NCBI RefSeq assembly: GCF_023015615.1
Contig: NZ_JALKAJ010000002.1
Span: forward strand, 572,501-636,500
Length of the DNA: 64,000 nucleotides
Origin: Qipengyuania sp. S6317L1
Lineage (GTDB): Bacteria; Pseudomonadota; Alphaproteobacteria; Sphingomonadales; Sphingomonadaceae
Direction of reading: 5' to 3'
Positions within the stretch are counted from its first letter, which is position 1. Each line of letters begins with the position of its first letter. The translations under genes and the position numbers were made by a program. Below the pieces are notes generated by a model. It did not search any database. It was not told the origin of the DNA and saw only the letters and a list, made by a program, of their open reading frames with translations. Positions 43,314 through 51,627 of the stretch are shown piece by piece.

Positions 43314-46300
43314 ACGACCTCCCAATGCTGGCGGTCAAACGGCCGTTGCTGATTTTCGTGCTTAACTTGCTGATCGTGATTGCGGGGGTTGCCGCCTTCC
43401 TCGGTACCGAAGTGCGCGAACTTCCCAATGTCGACCGCCCGGTGGTCACCGTCACGGCCAACCTTCCCGGCGCCGCGCCCGAGACGATGGATGCCGAAGT
43501 CACCTCGGTGCTCGAAAATGCCGCAGCGCGGGTTAATGGCGTTCGCCAGATCCGTTCCTCAAGCGAGGAAAACAACACCCGTATCCGCGTGCAGTTCGAG
43601 CCTGGCACCGACCTTGATGCGGCAGCGTCCGACATCCGTGAATCGGTCAGCCGGGTCACCCGCGAACTGCCCGACCGGGTCGAACAAGTCCGGGTCGTCA
43701 AGGCAGACGAGGATGCAGAATCGATCATGACCATCGCGGTATCGAGCGATGCCTACGACGTGATGGAACTCACCCGTATTGTTGAAAACGATATCACGCC
43801 CGAACTGCTCGCGGCTGACGGAGTGGCGAGCATCGATCCGTTTGGCACGCGCGAGCGGCAATTGCGGGTTGCGGTCGATCCCAATCGGCTCGCCCGGTTC
43901 GGTTTGACGATCAGCGATGTCGCGGGCGCGCTGGAGCAGGCTCCTTTCGATACGCCGGTTGGTTCGCTCGATTCCGACGCGCAGACCCTGATCGTCCGCG
44001 CTGAGGCGACGGCAGCGACCCCCGAACTGATCGCGAATGTCGTAATTCGCGAGGAAGTCCGCATCGGCGATGTGGCTGAGGCCTATTTCGCGCCCGCCGA
44101 CGCGACCAGTTACGTCCGGCTCGACGGGGAGCCGGTCATCGGACTGGGCATAATCCGACAGGCGAATTCGAACACAATCGCGATTTCCGATGCGTCCCGC
44201 GCTGCGGTGGACCGTTTGAACGAGCGCTTCGAAGAGATCGACATCCGCGTCATCTCCGACGATGCGGCTTTCATCCGCGTGTCGGTGCAGGAGGTGCTGA
44301 CTACCCTGATCATAACGGTGGCGGTGGTGATGGCGACTATCTTCCTGTTCTTCGGCCATGCGAAACCGACGCTAATCCCAAGCGCCAGCATTCCCATCGC
44401 GCTCATCGGCGTTGTCGCGGGCATTTGGGTTTTCGGCTTCTCGATCAACCTACTGACCCTGTTGGCGCTGGTGCTGGCGACCGGCCTTGTGGTTGATGAC
44501 GCAATCGTCGTGCTTGAAAACGCGCAGCGACTCCAGAAAAACGAAGGCCTCGGCAAGAAGGCCGCGGCGGTACTCGGCACAAGACAGGTCTATTTCGCGG
44601 TGATTGCGACGACGGCGGTGCTGGTGTCGGTGTTCGTTCCGATCAGCTTCCTCCCTTCGGAAACCGGGCGACTTTTTCGCGAATTCGGCTTCGTGCTGGC
44701 GATGGCGGTGATCCTGTCAACTTTCGTCGCGGTATCGCTGGTCCCGGCGCTGGCGGCCAAGATCGATCTTGCCGACGACAATGCCGAACCTAACCCGCGC
44801 CTCGCTGACCTCGCGGGCAGATTTGCGCGGCGCTATCGCAGCGCGGTCGAACGCTGCATTGCGCGGCCCGCCGTAACCGTGGGCGTTTCATTGCTTGCGC
44901 TGGTTGCCGCAGGGGTTGCCTACACGCAGATTCCTGAGGAACTGACCCCTGACGAAGACCGCTCGACATTCTACATCTGGGCCAGCGGGCCCGATGGGGT
45001 CGGCCTTAACTTCATGGACCGTGAGATGGACGAGATCGAAGAGGTACTCGACCCGGTCCTCGACAACGGCGAAGTCGAATCCACGCTCTCGATCGTCGGG
45101 CGCTACGATCCCAACCGCATCTTCGTAACCGCAACTCTCGCCGATTGGGATGAACGCGAGCGCAGCCAGGCCGAAATCGTCGATGAGGTAAGCGGCCCGC
45201 TCGAAAACATTCCGGGTTCGCGAATGCGCGCGTTTGGCCGTGGCACACTAAGCGGCGGTTGGGGCGGACGCGGAGGCGGGATCGAGGTCGCGTTGCTCGG
45301 CAACAACTACGAAGGCATCTACGACTCGGCCAGACGTCTCTCCGATGCCATCGCCACGCAGTCAGATATCCTTTCCGATCCCGAAATCTCCTACCAACCA
45401 ACTCAGCCGCAGCTTTCGATCGGCATCGACCGCCAGCGGGCGGCAGACCTTGGAGTCGATTTCGAGGACCTTGCGCTGACCCTTCGCGCAATGGTCAGCG
45501 GGAACGAGGTGGTCGATCTCAACGTCGATGATCAGGCAATCCCGATCTTCCTCACCGCCGATGCGGTCGCGATCAACCGGCCGAGCGATCTCGGCAACCT
45601 CTATGTGCGCAGTGACACCGGGGCGCTGGTGCCCATCTCTTCGCTCACGCAGTTCACAGAGGAGGGCGTCGCCGCTGAACTTGACCGGACCGAACAGCGC
45701 CGCGCCATCGAAGTCGAAGCCGCCATTGCACCGGGAACACCGCTCGCTGACGCGGTCGCCGAAATCGAAAGGATGGCAGACGAGGCTCTCGCCGAGGATA
45801 TCGACATGATCCTGCAGGGTGAAGCCGAGCAGTTAGAGGAAAGCGGCAATGAATTGCTCCTGACCTACGGCTTTGCGCTGCTGATCGTCTTTCTGGTGCT
45901 GGTGGCCCAGTTCGAAAGCATCGCCAGCCCATTCGTGATCCTGTGCTCGATCCCCTTTGCACTCGCCGCCGCTCTGTTCGCGCTTTTGCTGTCGGGGACC
46001 TCGCTCAATATCTATTCGCAGATCGGGCTTGTGATGTTGATCGGCCTGATGGCGAAGAACGGCATTCTGATGGTCGAGTTCGCCGATCAGCGCCGCGAGG
46101 AAGGGGCCAACGTTCCGCAAGCCATAGCGGACGCCGCTGCGATCCGTCTGCGCCCGATCGCGATGACCCTGATCTCGACGATCCTCGGCGCAATCCCTCT
46201 GGTTCTGGCGAGCGGCGCCGGTGCTGAAGCGCGCGAGTCGATCGGCTGGGTGATCTTTGGAGGGTTGGGGATCGCTGCGGTTTTCACCCTGTTCCTGGTC

Positions 46301-46435
46301 CCCGCGCTCTACACCCTGATCGCGCCTCTCGGGAAACCGCGCAGCGTCGACCTTGCCCGCCTCAAGCGAGAGCTGGATGAGCATCGCAATGGCGACGGCG
46401 ACGGCGACGGCGATTTGGCGGGAGTGCCCGCATGA
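43310..46435 (+). CDS. RND efflux pump, inner-membrane permease (HAE-1 type)
   Basis: A 1041-residue proton-driven pump with twelve membrane helices and two large periplasmic loops. The first half has LLTLLALVLATGLVVDDAIVV, and the second has the matching LNIYSQIGLVMLIGLMAKNG. The proton-relay Asp-Asp pair in helix 4 is present. It is most like multidrug pumps with simple MFP partners (MexF/MdtB type). Substrates are not known. It overlaps both neighbours by 4 bases. The C-terminus ends in a GDGDGDGD run. Confidence 0.92.
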   Translation: MNDLPMLAVKRPLLIFVLNLLIVIAGVAAFLGTEVRELPNVDRPVVTVTANLPGAAPETMDAEVTSVLENAAARVNGVRQIRSSSEENNTRIRVQFEPGTDLDAAASDIRESVSRVTRELPDRVEQVRVVKADEDAESIMTIAVSSDAYDVMELTRIVENDITPELLAADGVASIDPFGTRERQLRVAVDPNRLARFGLTISDVAGALEQAPFDTPVGSLDSDAQTLIVRAEATAATPELIANVVIREEVRIGDVAEAYFAPADATSYVRLDGEPVIGLGIIRQANSNTIAISDASRAAVDRLNERFEEIDIRVISDDAAFIRVSVQEVLTTLIITVAVVMATIFLFFGHAKPTLIPSASIPIALIGVVAGIWVFGFSINLLTLLALVLATGLVVDDAIVVLENAQRLQKNEGLGKKAAAVLGTRQVYFAVIATTAVLVSVFVPISFLPSETGRLFREFGFVLAMAVILSTFVAVSLVPALAAKIDLADDNAEPNPRLADLAGRFARRYRSAVERCIARPAVTVGVSLLALVAAGVAYTQIPEELTPDEDRSTFYIWASGPDGVGLNFMDREMDEIEEVLDPVLDNGEVESTLSIVGRYDPNRIFVTATLADWDERERSQAEIVDEVSGPLENIPGSRMRAFGRGTLSGGWGGRGGGIEVALLGNNYEGIYDSARRLSDAIATQSDILSDPEISYQPTQPQLSIGIDRQRAADLGVDFEDLALTLRAMVSGNEVVDLNVDDQAIPIFLTADAVAINRPSDLGNLYVRSDTGALVPISSLTQFTEEGVAAELDRTEQRRAIEVEAAIAPGTPLADAVAEIERMADEALAEDIDMILQGEAEQLEESGNELLLTYGFALLIVFLVLVAQFESIASPFVILCSIPFALAAALFALLLSGTSLNIYSQIGLVMLIGLMAKNGILMVEFADQRREEGANVPQAIADAAAIRLRPIAMTLISTILGAIPLVLASGAGAEARESIGWVIFGGLGIAAVFTLFLVPALYTLIAPLGKPRSVDLARLKRELDEHRNGDGDGDGDLAGVPA

Positions 46436-47793
46436 GGTTAGCAATTGCCGCAGCAAGCGTTCTTGGGCTCGCCGGATGCATCGCACCCTCTATCCCGCAG
46501 GTCGAACCCGCGGCAGGTGTTTCGCTGGCGCAAGACTACTTCGCCGAAACCCGTCCCTCAAGCGGTCTGGACGATTTCTGGTGGCGCGGCTTCGAAAGCA
46601 GCGAACTTGACACGCTTGTAGACCAGGCTCTTGCCCGCAACCAGTCCCTCGAAGCAGCGCGACAACGGCTACTTGCAGCGCGAGCGATTGTGGCGGCTGA
46701 GGAATCGGATTTCTTGCCTGATATCGGGGCGCAAGGGTCCGCCGATTTCGGGATCGACGAATCCGGCTCCTCCTCGAATTCAGCCGCAGTCGGACTGGCT
46801 GGTATCTGGCAGATGGACCTCAACGGGAGACTTTCCGCTGAGCGTGCCGCCGCGATTGCCGATGCCGACGCGGCGTCGTATTTCGTGGCCGACCAGAGGC
46901 GCCTGATCGCTGCCGGCGTCGCGAGCCAGTATGTCGAACTCAAACGCACGTCTGCGCGGCTGAACCTGCTTGACCAGTCGGCGGACCTCCAGCAGCGGAC
47001 GCTCGAGATCGTCACCCTGCGCTTTGAAGCTGGCCTGTCGTCCAATCTCGATGTGCGGCGGGCAGCCGCAGACCTTGCCCGGACACAGGCACAGCGCGGG
47101 CCGCTGATTTTGGCGCGAACGCGTGCGGCCAATGCCCTTTCCGTGCTCGTCGGCGACCCTCCGTCACCACTTGATGCGTATGTTGGGGAAACGTCGGTGC
47201 CGGGCTTCGCGCAAGGTCCGGACACGGGCGTACCCGCCGACTTGCTGCGGCGCAGGCCAGACCTCCTAGTGGCAGAAGCAAACGTTGCGCGCGCGGCCGC
47301 AATCGTCGGGGTCGAGCGGGCGGATCTTGCGCCCACCTTTGCGCTTCAGGGACTTGTGACCGCTGGCAACGGAAGCATAGGCGATGTGTTCTCCAGTGTG
47401 CTTGCAACGCTGGGCGGTGTGCTCGACCTGCCCCTTGTGGATGGCGGACGTCGCCGTGCGGAGGTCACAGCTGCCGAGCGTGATCTTGATGCTGCTGTGG
47501 CCGACTACCGGCAGGTTTTGCTCGGTTCACTGTCAGAGGTAGAAAGCGCTTTCGTATCAATCGAAGCTGCGCAGGACCGGCTGGTTCAACTAGACAAGGC
47601 CGTGACCGAAAGCGAAGCGGCGTTCGAGCAATCAAACGCGCTCTATCGTGAGGGGCTGGCAACACTATTCGATGTGCTTGACGTGCAGCGGCAGCTTATA
47701 TCGAGCCGTGAAGCGGTACTCGACGCCCGATCGGACCTCGCGCAGGCTTACATCGAGTTGTTCACTGCAGTCGGCGCTCCGACGGTCCTTTAG
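46432..47793 (+). CDS. Outer-membrane efflux channel (NodT/OprM family)
   Basis: The 453-residue TolC-like channel has a lipoprotein signal with lipobox LAGC (Cys16). Two structural repeats are visible, each with a long helical hairpin. The family segment RRRPDLLVAEANVARAAA and LDLPLVDGGRRRAEV are clear. It completes a tripartite efflux system with the two genes upstream, with which it overlaps. Its stop is 21 bases from the convergent acr3 stop. Confidence 0.92.
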   Translation: MRLAIAAASVLGLAGCIAPSIPQVEPAAGVSLAQDYFAETRPSSGLDDFWWRGFESSELDTLVDQALARNQSLEAARQRLLAARAIVAAEESDFLPDIGAQGSADFGIDESGSSSNSAAVGLAGIWQMDLNGRLSAERAAAIADADAASYFVADQRRLIAAGVASQYVELKRTSARLNLLDQSADLQQRTLEIVTLRFEAGLSSNLDVRRAAADLARTQAQRGPLILARTRAANALSVLVGDPPSPLDAYVGETSVPGFAQGPDTGVPADLLRRRPDLLVAEANVARAAAIVGVERADLAPTFALQGLVTAGNGSIGDVFSSVLATLGGVLDLPLVDGGRRRAEVTAAERDLDAAVADYRQVLLGSLSEVESAFVSIEAAQDRLVQLDKAVTESEAAFEQSNALYREGLATLFDVLDVQRQLISSREAVLDARSDLAQAYIELFTAVGAPTVL

Positions 47794-47814
47794 CCTTTGC
47801 AGCAAGCGCGGCGA

Positions 47815-48882
47815 TCAGGCCGCAAAGTTCCGGCGCGTCCGGTTTGCTATCGCAACCAGTGACAGCATAACCGGCACCTCCACAAGCACGCCCACGACCG
47901 TCGCCAGTGCGGCGCCGCTGCCCAATCCGAACAGACCGATGGCAACCGCCACCGCCAATTCGAAGAAATTGGACGTACCAATCAACGCGCATGGTGCAGC
48001 AACCGCGTGCGGCACCTTCCAGGCTTTTGCCCAGCCATAGGCAATGAAGAAGATGCCATAGCTCTGAACGATGATCGGTGCAGCGATAAGCGCAATCAGC
48101 AGTGGACGCGAAACGATGGTTTCGGCCTGAAAACCGAACAAAAGCAACACTGTCATCAGCAGCCCAATGATCGAAAGCGGCTTTATGCGCCCGGTGAACT
48201 GCGCAATCGCTGCGGCATCGTGGTCATGCGCGGCGAGCAAGCGGTGCCGCACCAACGCTCCTGCCACAAGCGGCACGACCACATAAAGGGCGACCGAAAG
48301 CAACAAGGTTTTCCACGGCACGGCAATATCGGTGACACCCAGCAGCAGCGCGACAATAGGCGCGAACGCAACTACCATGATGAGATCGTTCGCCGCCACC
48401 TGCACCAGCGTATAAGCGGGGTCGCCGTTGGTAAGCTGCGACCAGACAAACACCATCGCGGTGCACGGGGCAGCCCCAAGCAAGATCAGGCCGGCGATAT
48501 ATTGCTGCGCATCGTCAGGCGCGATCAAGTCAGCAAATACCACCTCGAAGAACAAAACGCCCAGCGCCGCCATGGTGAACGGTTTGACGAGCCAGTTCAC
48601 AATCAATGTGATGATCAGTCCCCTTGGCTTGTCACCCACACGGCGCACTGCGCCAAAGTCGACCGTCACCATCATCGGGAAAATCATCGCCCAGATTAGG
48701 ATCGCAACGACAAGGTTGACCGAAGCATACTCGATCGCCGCAAGCGAACCGAACAATTGCGGTGCGATATTGCCAAGCGCAATCCCGGCGAGGATCGCCG
48801 CGCCGACCCAGACCGAAAGACATTTTTCAAACAGGCCCAAGCCTGCCGCGCGCGCGTCAATGTCAGTTGTAGCAGTCGCCAT
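47815..48882 (-). CDS. acr3: ACR3-type arsenite efflux permease
   Basis: The 355-residue transporter has ten membrane helices and belongs to the ACR3 (BASS-superfamily) arsenite exporters. The conserved Cys in [20 protein letters not shown] is present, as is [14 protein letters not shown] near the C-terminus. ATG 48882 overlaps the arsC stop as TGATG and is preferred over the GTG one codon upstream. It is the last gene of the ars operon and is cotranscribed with arsC. Confidence 0.9.
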   Translation of the reverse strand: MATATTDIDARAAGLGLFEKCLSVWVGAAILAGIALGNIAPQLFGSLAAIEYASVNLVVAILIWAMIFPMMVTVDFGAVRRVGDKPRGLIITLIVNWLVKPFTMAALGVLFFEVVFADLIAPDDAQQYIAGLILLGAAPCTAMVFVWSQLTNGDPAYTLVQVAANDLIMVVAFAPIVALLLGVTDIAVPWKTLLLSVALYVVVPLVAGALVRHRLLAAHDHDAAAIAQFTGRIKPLSIIGLLMTVLLLFGFQAETIVSRPLLIALIAAPIIVQSYGIFFIAYGWAKAWKVPHAVAAPCALIGTSNFFELAVAVAIGLFGLGSGAALATVVGVLVEVPVMLSLVAIANRTRRNFAA

Positions 48883-49379
48883 CACTTGTCTGCCTCATCA
48901 CCAATGGCCTGGAGTTTTCGCCTAAGAGCAATCTGATCAAGGCTCTCGATTGGAAGGGCGAGCATAAGATCAATGCGCCGTTTCAACATCCGGAAAGCGT
49001 CGAGGAACGCTGCTGCTTTCTCTGCATCACTGCCTTCGACGGCGGCCGGATCGGGGATGCCCCAATGTGCCGAGGTTGGGCGGCCAGGCCAAACGGGGCA
49101 AGTTTCGGCTGCCGCGCTGTCGCACACGGTGAATATCAGGTCGAACTGAGGCCCGTTGGCAAACTCGTTCCAGCTCTTGGAAGAATAGCCCTGCGCACGA
49201 TAGCCCAAAGTCTTGAGCGTATGGATTGCCCACGGATTCACAACGCCTGTCGGATTGCTGCCCGCGCTGTAGGCGTTGAAGCGTCCTTCGCCGTCATGAT
49301 TGAGGATCGCTTCGCCAAGGATCGAGCGAGCGGAGTTACCCGTGCACAGGAACAGCACGTTCAAAGGTTGGTCGGACAT
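48882..49379 (-). CDS. arsC: Arsenate reductase, low-molecular-weight phosphatase type
   Basis: The 165-residue ArsC reduces arsenate to arsenite, which Acr3 then exports. The active-site loop LCTGNSARS (CX5R) lies at 11-19, and the second Cys region [17 protein letters not shown] supplies the redox cysteines used by thioredoxin-linked enzymes. It begins two bases after the end of the arsI relic and overlaps acr3 at its stop. Confidence 0.92.
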   Translation of the reverse strand: MSDQPLNVLFLCTGNSARSILGEAILNHDGEGRFNAYSAGSNPTGVVNPWAIHTLKTLGYRAQGYSSKSWNEFANGPQFDLIFTVCDSAAAETCPVWPGRPTSAHWGIPDPAAVEGSDAEKAAAFLDAFRMLKRRIDLMLALPIESLDQIALRRKLQAIGDEADK

Positions 49380-49381
49380 GG

Positions 49382-49474
49382 TTAGCCTTCAGCAGCCTTG
49401 AGGCCACCATAAACCTCTTCGGGTTCGGCCTTCTCCTCAACCTGAATGCCGACATGCACATGGAACCGTTTCAT
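49382..49474 (-). pseudogene. 30-codon relic of arsI (organoarsenical lyase)
   Basis: Only MKRFHVHV, then GIQVEEKAEPEEVYGGLKAAEG, then a stop remain. The first eight residues match the start of ArsI/CadI-type VOC proteins. The rest matches a segment that lies roughly in the middle of the full protein (GIQVE...EVY..LKAA). This looks like an internal in-frame deletion with loss of the C-terminal half, including the metal-site Cys pair. The start still overlaps the arsR stop (TGATG), and a stop falls just before arsC, so translation coupling may be why it survives. Confidence 0.6.
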
Positions 49475-49812
49475 CAGGCGCTCTTCCGTTGAGGAGAAGG
49501 GAGGCAGGCGGCATCGTCGGAACAGGCTATGCCACCACAACAGTTTTCGGTGAGGTAACCCATAAGGCCATTCATCGCGGCATAGTCCGCCGAATAGATG
49601 ATCGAACGGCTTTCGCGTCGTTGTGCGACTAGCCCGGCATTGGCAAGTTGGGCGAGGTGAAAACTCATCGAGGATGGCGGCACGTCGAGCTTTTCGGCCA
49701 ACGCACCGGCGGCAACGCCCTCTTCCCCTGCCTGCACAAGCAGGCGGAACGCGGCAAGGCGGTGCTCTTGTGCCAAGGCAGATAAAGCGCGGATGACACG
49801 GTCGGCTTTCAT
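49474..49812 (-). CDS. arsR: ArsR family metalloregulator
   Basis: A 112-residue winged-helix repressor that leaves DNA when arsenite binds. The recognition helix segment VPPSSMSFHLAQLANAGLV is clear (about 44-62). Cys pairs near the C-terminus (ENCCGGIACSDDAAC) probably bind As(III), a placement seen in some C-terminal-site ArsR proteins rather than the classic helix-3 site. It is the first gene of the operon. A palindrome 14 bases upstream is a good candidate operator. Confidence 0.9.
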   Translation of the reverse strand: MKADRVIRALSALAQEHRLAAFRLLVQAGEEGVAAGALAEKLDVPPSSMSFHLAQLANAGLVAQRRESRSIIYSADYAAMNGLMGYLTENCCGGIACSDDAACLPSPQRKSA

Positions 49813-49825
49813 CGCTCACTCCAAT

Positions 49826-49853
49826 AATTCGATAAATATAGAAATATGGAATT
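49826..49853 (-). promoter_or_regulatory. Probable ArsR operator
   Basis: AATTC-G-ATA (49826-49834) mirrors TAT-G-GAATT (49845-49853) around ten AT-rich bases, giving a 28-base dyad 14 bases before the arsR start codon. Confidence 0.55.
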
Positions 49854-50007
49854 GATCATGGCGCGTCAAGAACCCTGCGTGATGCGATCAACTTCCCATT
49901 GGATTTAATTCAGAGGTGTCAGAGCGATTTCAGGCAGCTCAATCTAGCAAACGGAAATGCTGCGCGGCTTAGCCTCAAGCTGGTTTTTGCATGACGCTGC
50001 GCACTCT

Positions 50008-51591
50008 TTACCAGAGCCAAGCATAAAGCCCCACCAGCATTGCTGCTGTTATGGCAGCGAGCGTATTGAACAAAGTGCTCGTCGCGAACGCGATGCCGGA
50101 GAGATTGACCGTGCGCTCTCCATCAGGGGCCTTTGTCGCGCGCGAGACAACCGCCGCTGCAACGAGAGCTCCGAGGAATACGAACCAGATACGAATGATG
50201 AAAGGCACGTCTGGCATGCCAAATTTCAGGGCAATGTTCACAACCAGAGAGCCAAGCAGTGCGGTCAAGGCACCCACTTCGTTGGTTTTCTTATCGAAGA
50301 AACCGAGAAGGAACACCACAACGATGCCCGGAGCGATAAATCCGGTGTACTCCTGGACCGTCTGAAAACCGCTTTCAAATCCCCCGATGAACGGACGGGC
50401 AAGAACCAGAGCGATTGCCATGGCGCTGAACGCTGCAATCCGGCCGACGGTCACATAGTGTTGGTCGGGCCTGTCTGGACGCGCCGAGCGATAGATGTCC
50501 ATTGTGAAGATGGTCGAGATCGAGTTCATCATTGAAGCCAGGGAAGACACGACAGCGGCAATCAACGCTGCAAACACCAGTCCGCGCAGGCCGGATGGTG
50601 CAAAGGCCATAAGCTCGCCATAGGTGCGGTCCGATTTCTCGGCCAGAGCCGCCCCATCGAGCATGCCTTGTTGTGCAAGGATCACTGCAGCGATCCCGGG
50701 CACGACCACGATGAACGGCACAAGGATTTTGAGAAGTGCCGCAAATGCCAGCCCCTTTTGCGCCTCGCCAAGGCTCTCGGCGCCAAGGGCGCGCTGAATG
50801 ATGTACTGGTTAAACCCCCAATAGCTGAAGTGAAGCACCCAGAGGCCGCCCAGAAGAGTCCAGATCCCGGGCAGATCTTTGTAAGCAGGATGCTCTGGCT
50901 CGAGGATCATTTCAAAGTGGCCAGGCATCTCGCCCATAAGATAGCTGAAGCCTTCAAGAGCTCCGTCGGCTGGCAGCGCGTCCAACGCATACCAGGTGAT
51001 CGCAAGACCGCCGAGCACGAGTATCACAACCTGGATGATGTCAGTGAGCGCAACCGCTTTAAGACCGCCGTAGAGCGAATAGAGCGCTGCAAAGCCAGCC
51101 AAGGCCATCATGCAATACATGATCCCCCAACCGGTAAGCGATTGAACCGCCAGCCCACCGAGCCAAAGCACGGTGGTCAGGTTTACCGCAGTGTAGAGCG
51201 CCACCCAGAAGACGCTCATAAGGTTCTTCACCCCTTGACCGAAGCGCTGGTCGAGGAACTGCGGCATGGTGTAGATCTTGCGCTTGAGAAAGATTGGCAG
51301 AAAGAACTTGGCAACGATCAACAGGACGATTGCCGCTTGCCATTCATAGGCTGCGATCGCGACGCCGACGGCGAAGCCTTGACCCGATTGTCCAATAATC
51401 TGCTCTGCGGAGATGTTGGAAGCAATGAGCGAGGCCCCGATAGCCCACCAGGGAAGCGCGCGTCCGGCGAGGAAATAATCCTCTGTATCTTTCTTGTGCC
51501 CGGCAGGTTCGCGGCTGACGAACAATGCAATACCAAGCAAGGCGAGCGCGTAGCCCGCGATAATCACGATATCGATTGTTTCCAGTGTCAC
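50008..51591 (-). CDS. Sodium/sugar symporter (SSS family)
   Basis: A 527-residue transporter with about 14 membrane helices of the SSS/SGLT family. The segment GASLIASNISAEQIIGQSGQGF and the conserved VSSLASMMNSIST region that forms the Na+ site are present. Among family members it resembles bacterial glucose/galactose symporters. It is the last gene of the beta-glucan locus and starts at GTG, 36 bases after the GH3 stop, so it probably imports the glucose released by the glycosidases. Confidence 0.87.
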   Translation of the reverse strand: MTLETIDIVIIAGYALALLGIALFVSREPAGHKKDTEDYFLAGRALPWWAIGASLIASNISAEQIIGQSGQGFAVGVAIAAYEWQAAIVLLIVAKFFLPIFLKRKIYTMPQFLDQRFGQGVKNLMSVFWVALYTAVNLTTVLWLGGLAVQSLTGWGIMYCMMALAGFAALYSLYGGLKAVALTDIIQVVILVLGGLAITWYALDALPADGALEGFSYLMGEMPGHFEMILEPEHPAYKDLPGIWTLLGGLWVLHFSYWGFNQYIIQRALGAESLGEAQKGLAFAALLKILVPFIVVVPGIAAVILAQQGMLDGAALAEKSDRTYGELMAFAPSGLRGLVFAALIAAVVSSLASMMNSISTIFTMDIYRSARPDRPDQHYVTVGRIAAFSAMAIALVLARPFIGGFESGFQTVQEYTGFIAPGIVVVFLLGFFDKKTNEVGALTALLGSLVVNIALKFGMPDVPFIIRIWFVFLGALVAAAVVSRATKAPDGERTVNLSGIAFATSTLFNTLAAITAAMLVGLYAWLW

Positions 51592-51627
51592 CCGCGCTCT
51601 CCCCTTTTTTATCTCGCAGCACTCAGA

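Noticed and set aside
49382..49819. A 145-codon minus-strand frame covering the arsR region in another frame
   Set aside because: Apart from the last 30 codons (the arsI relic) it is out of frame with arsR and has an unnatural Arg/Cys-rich composition.
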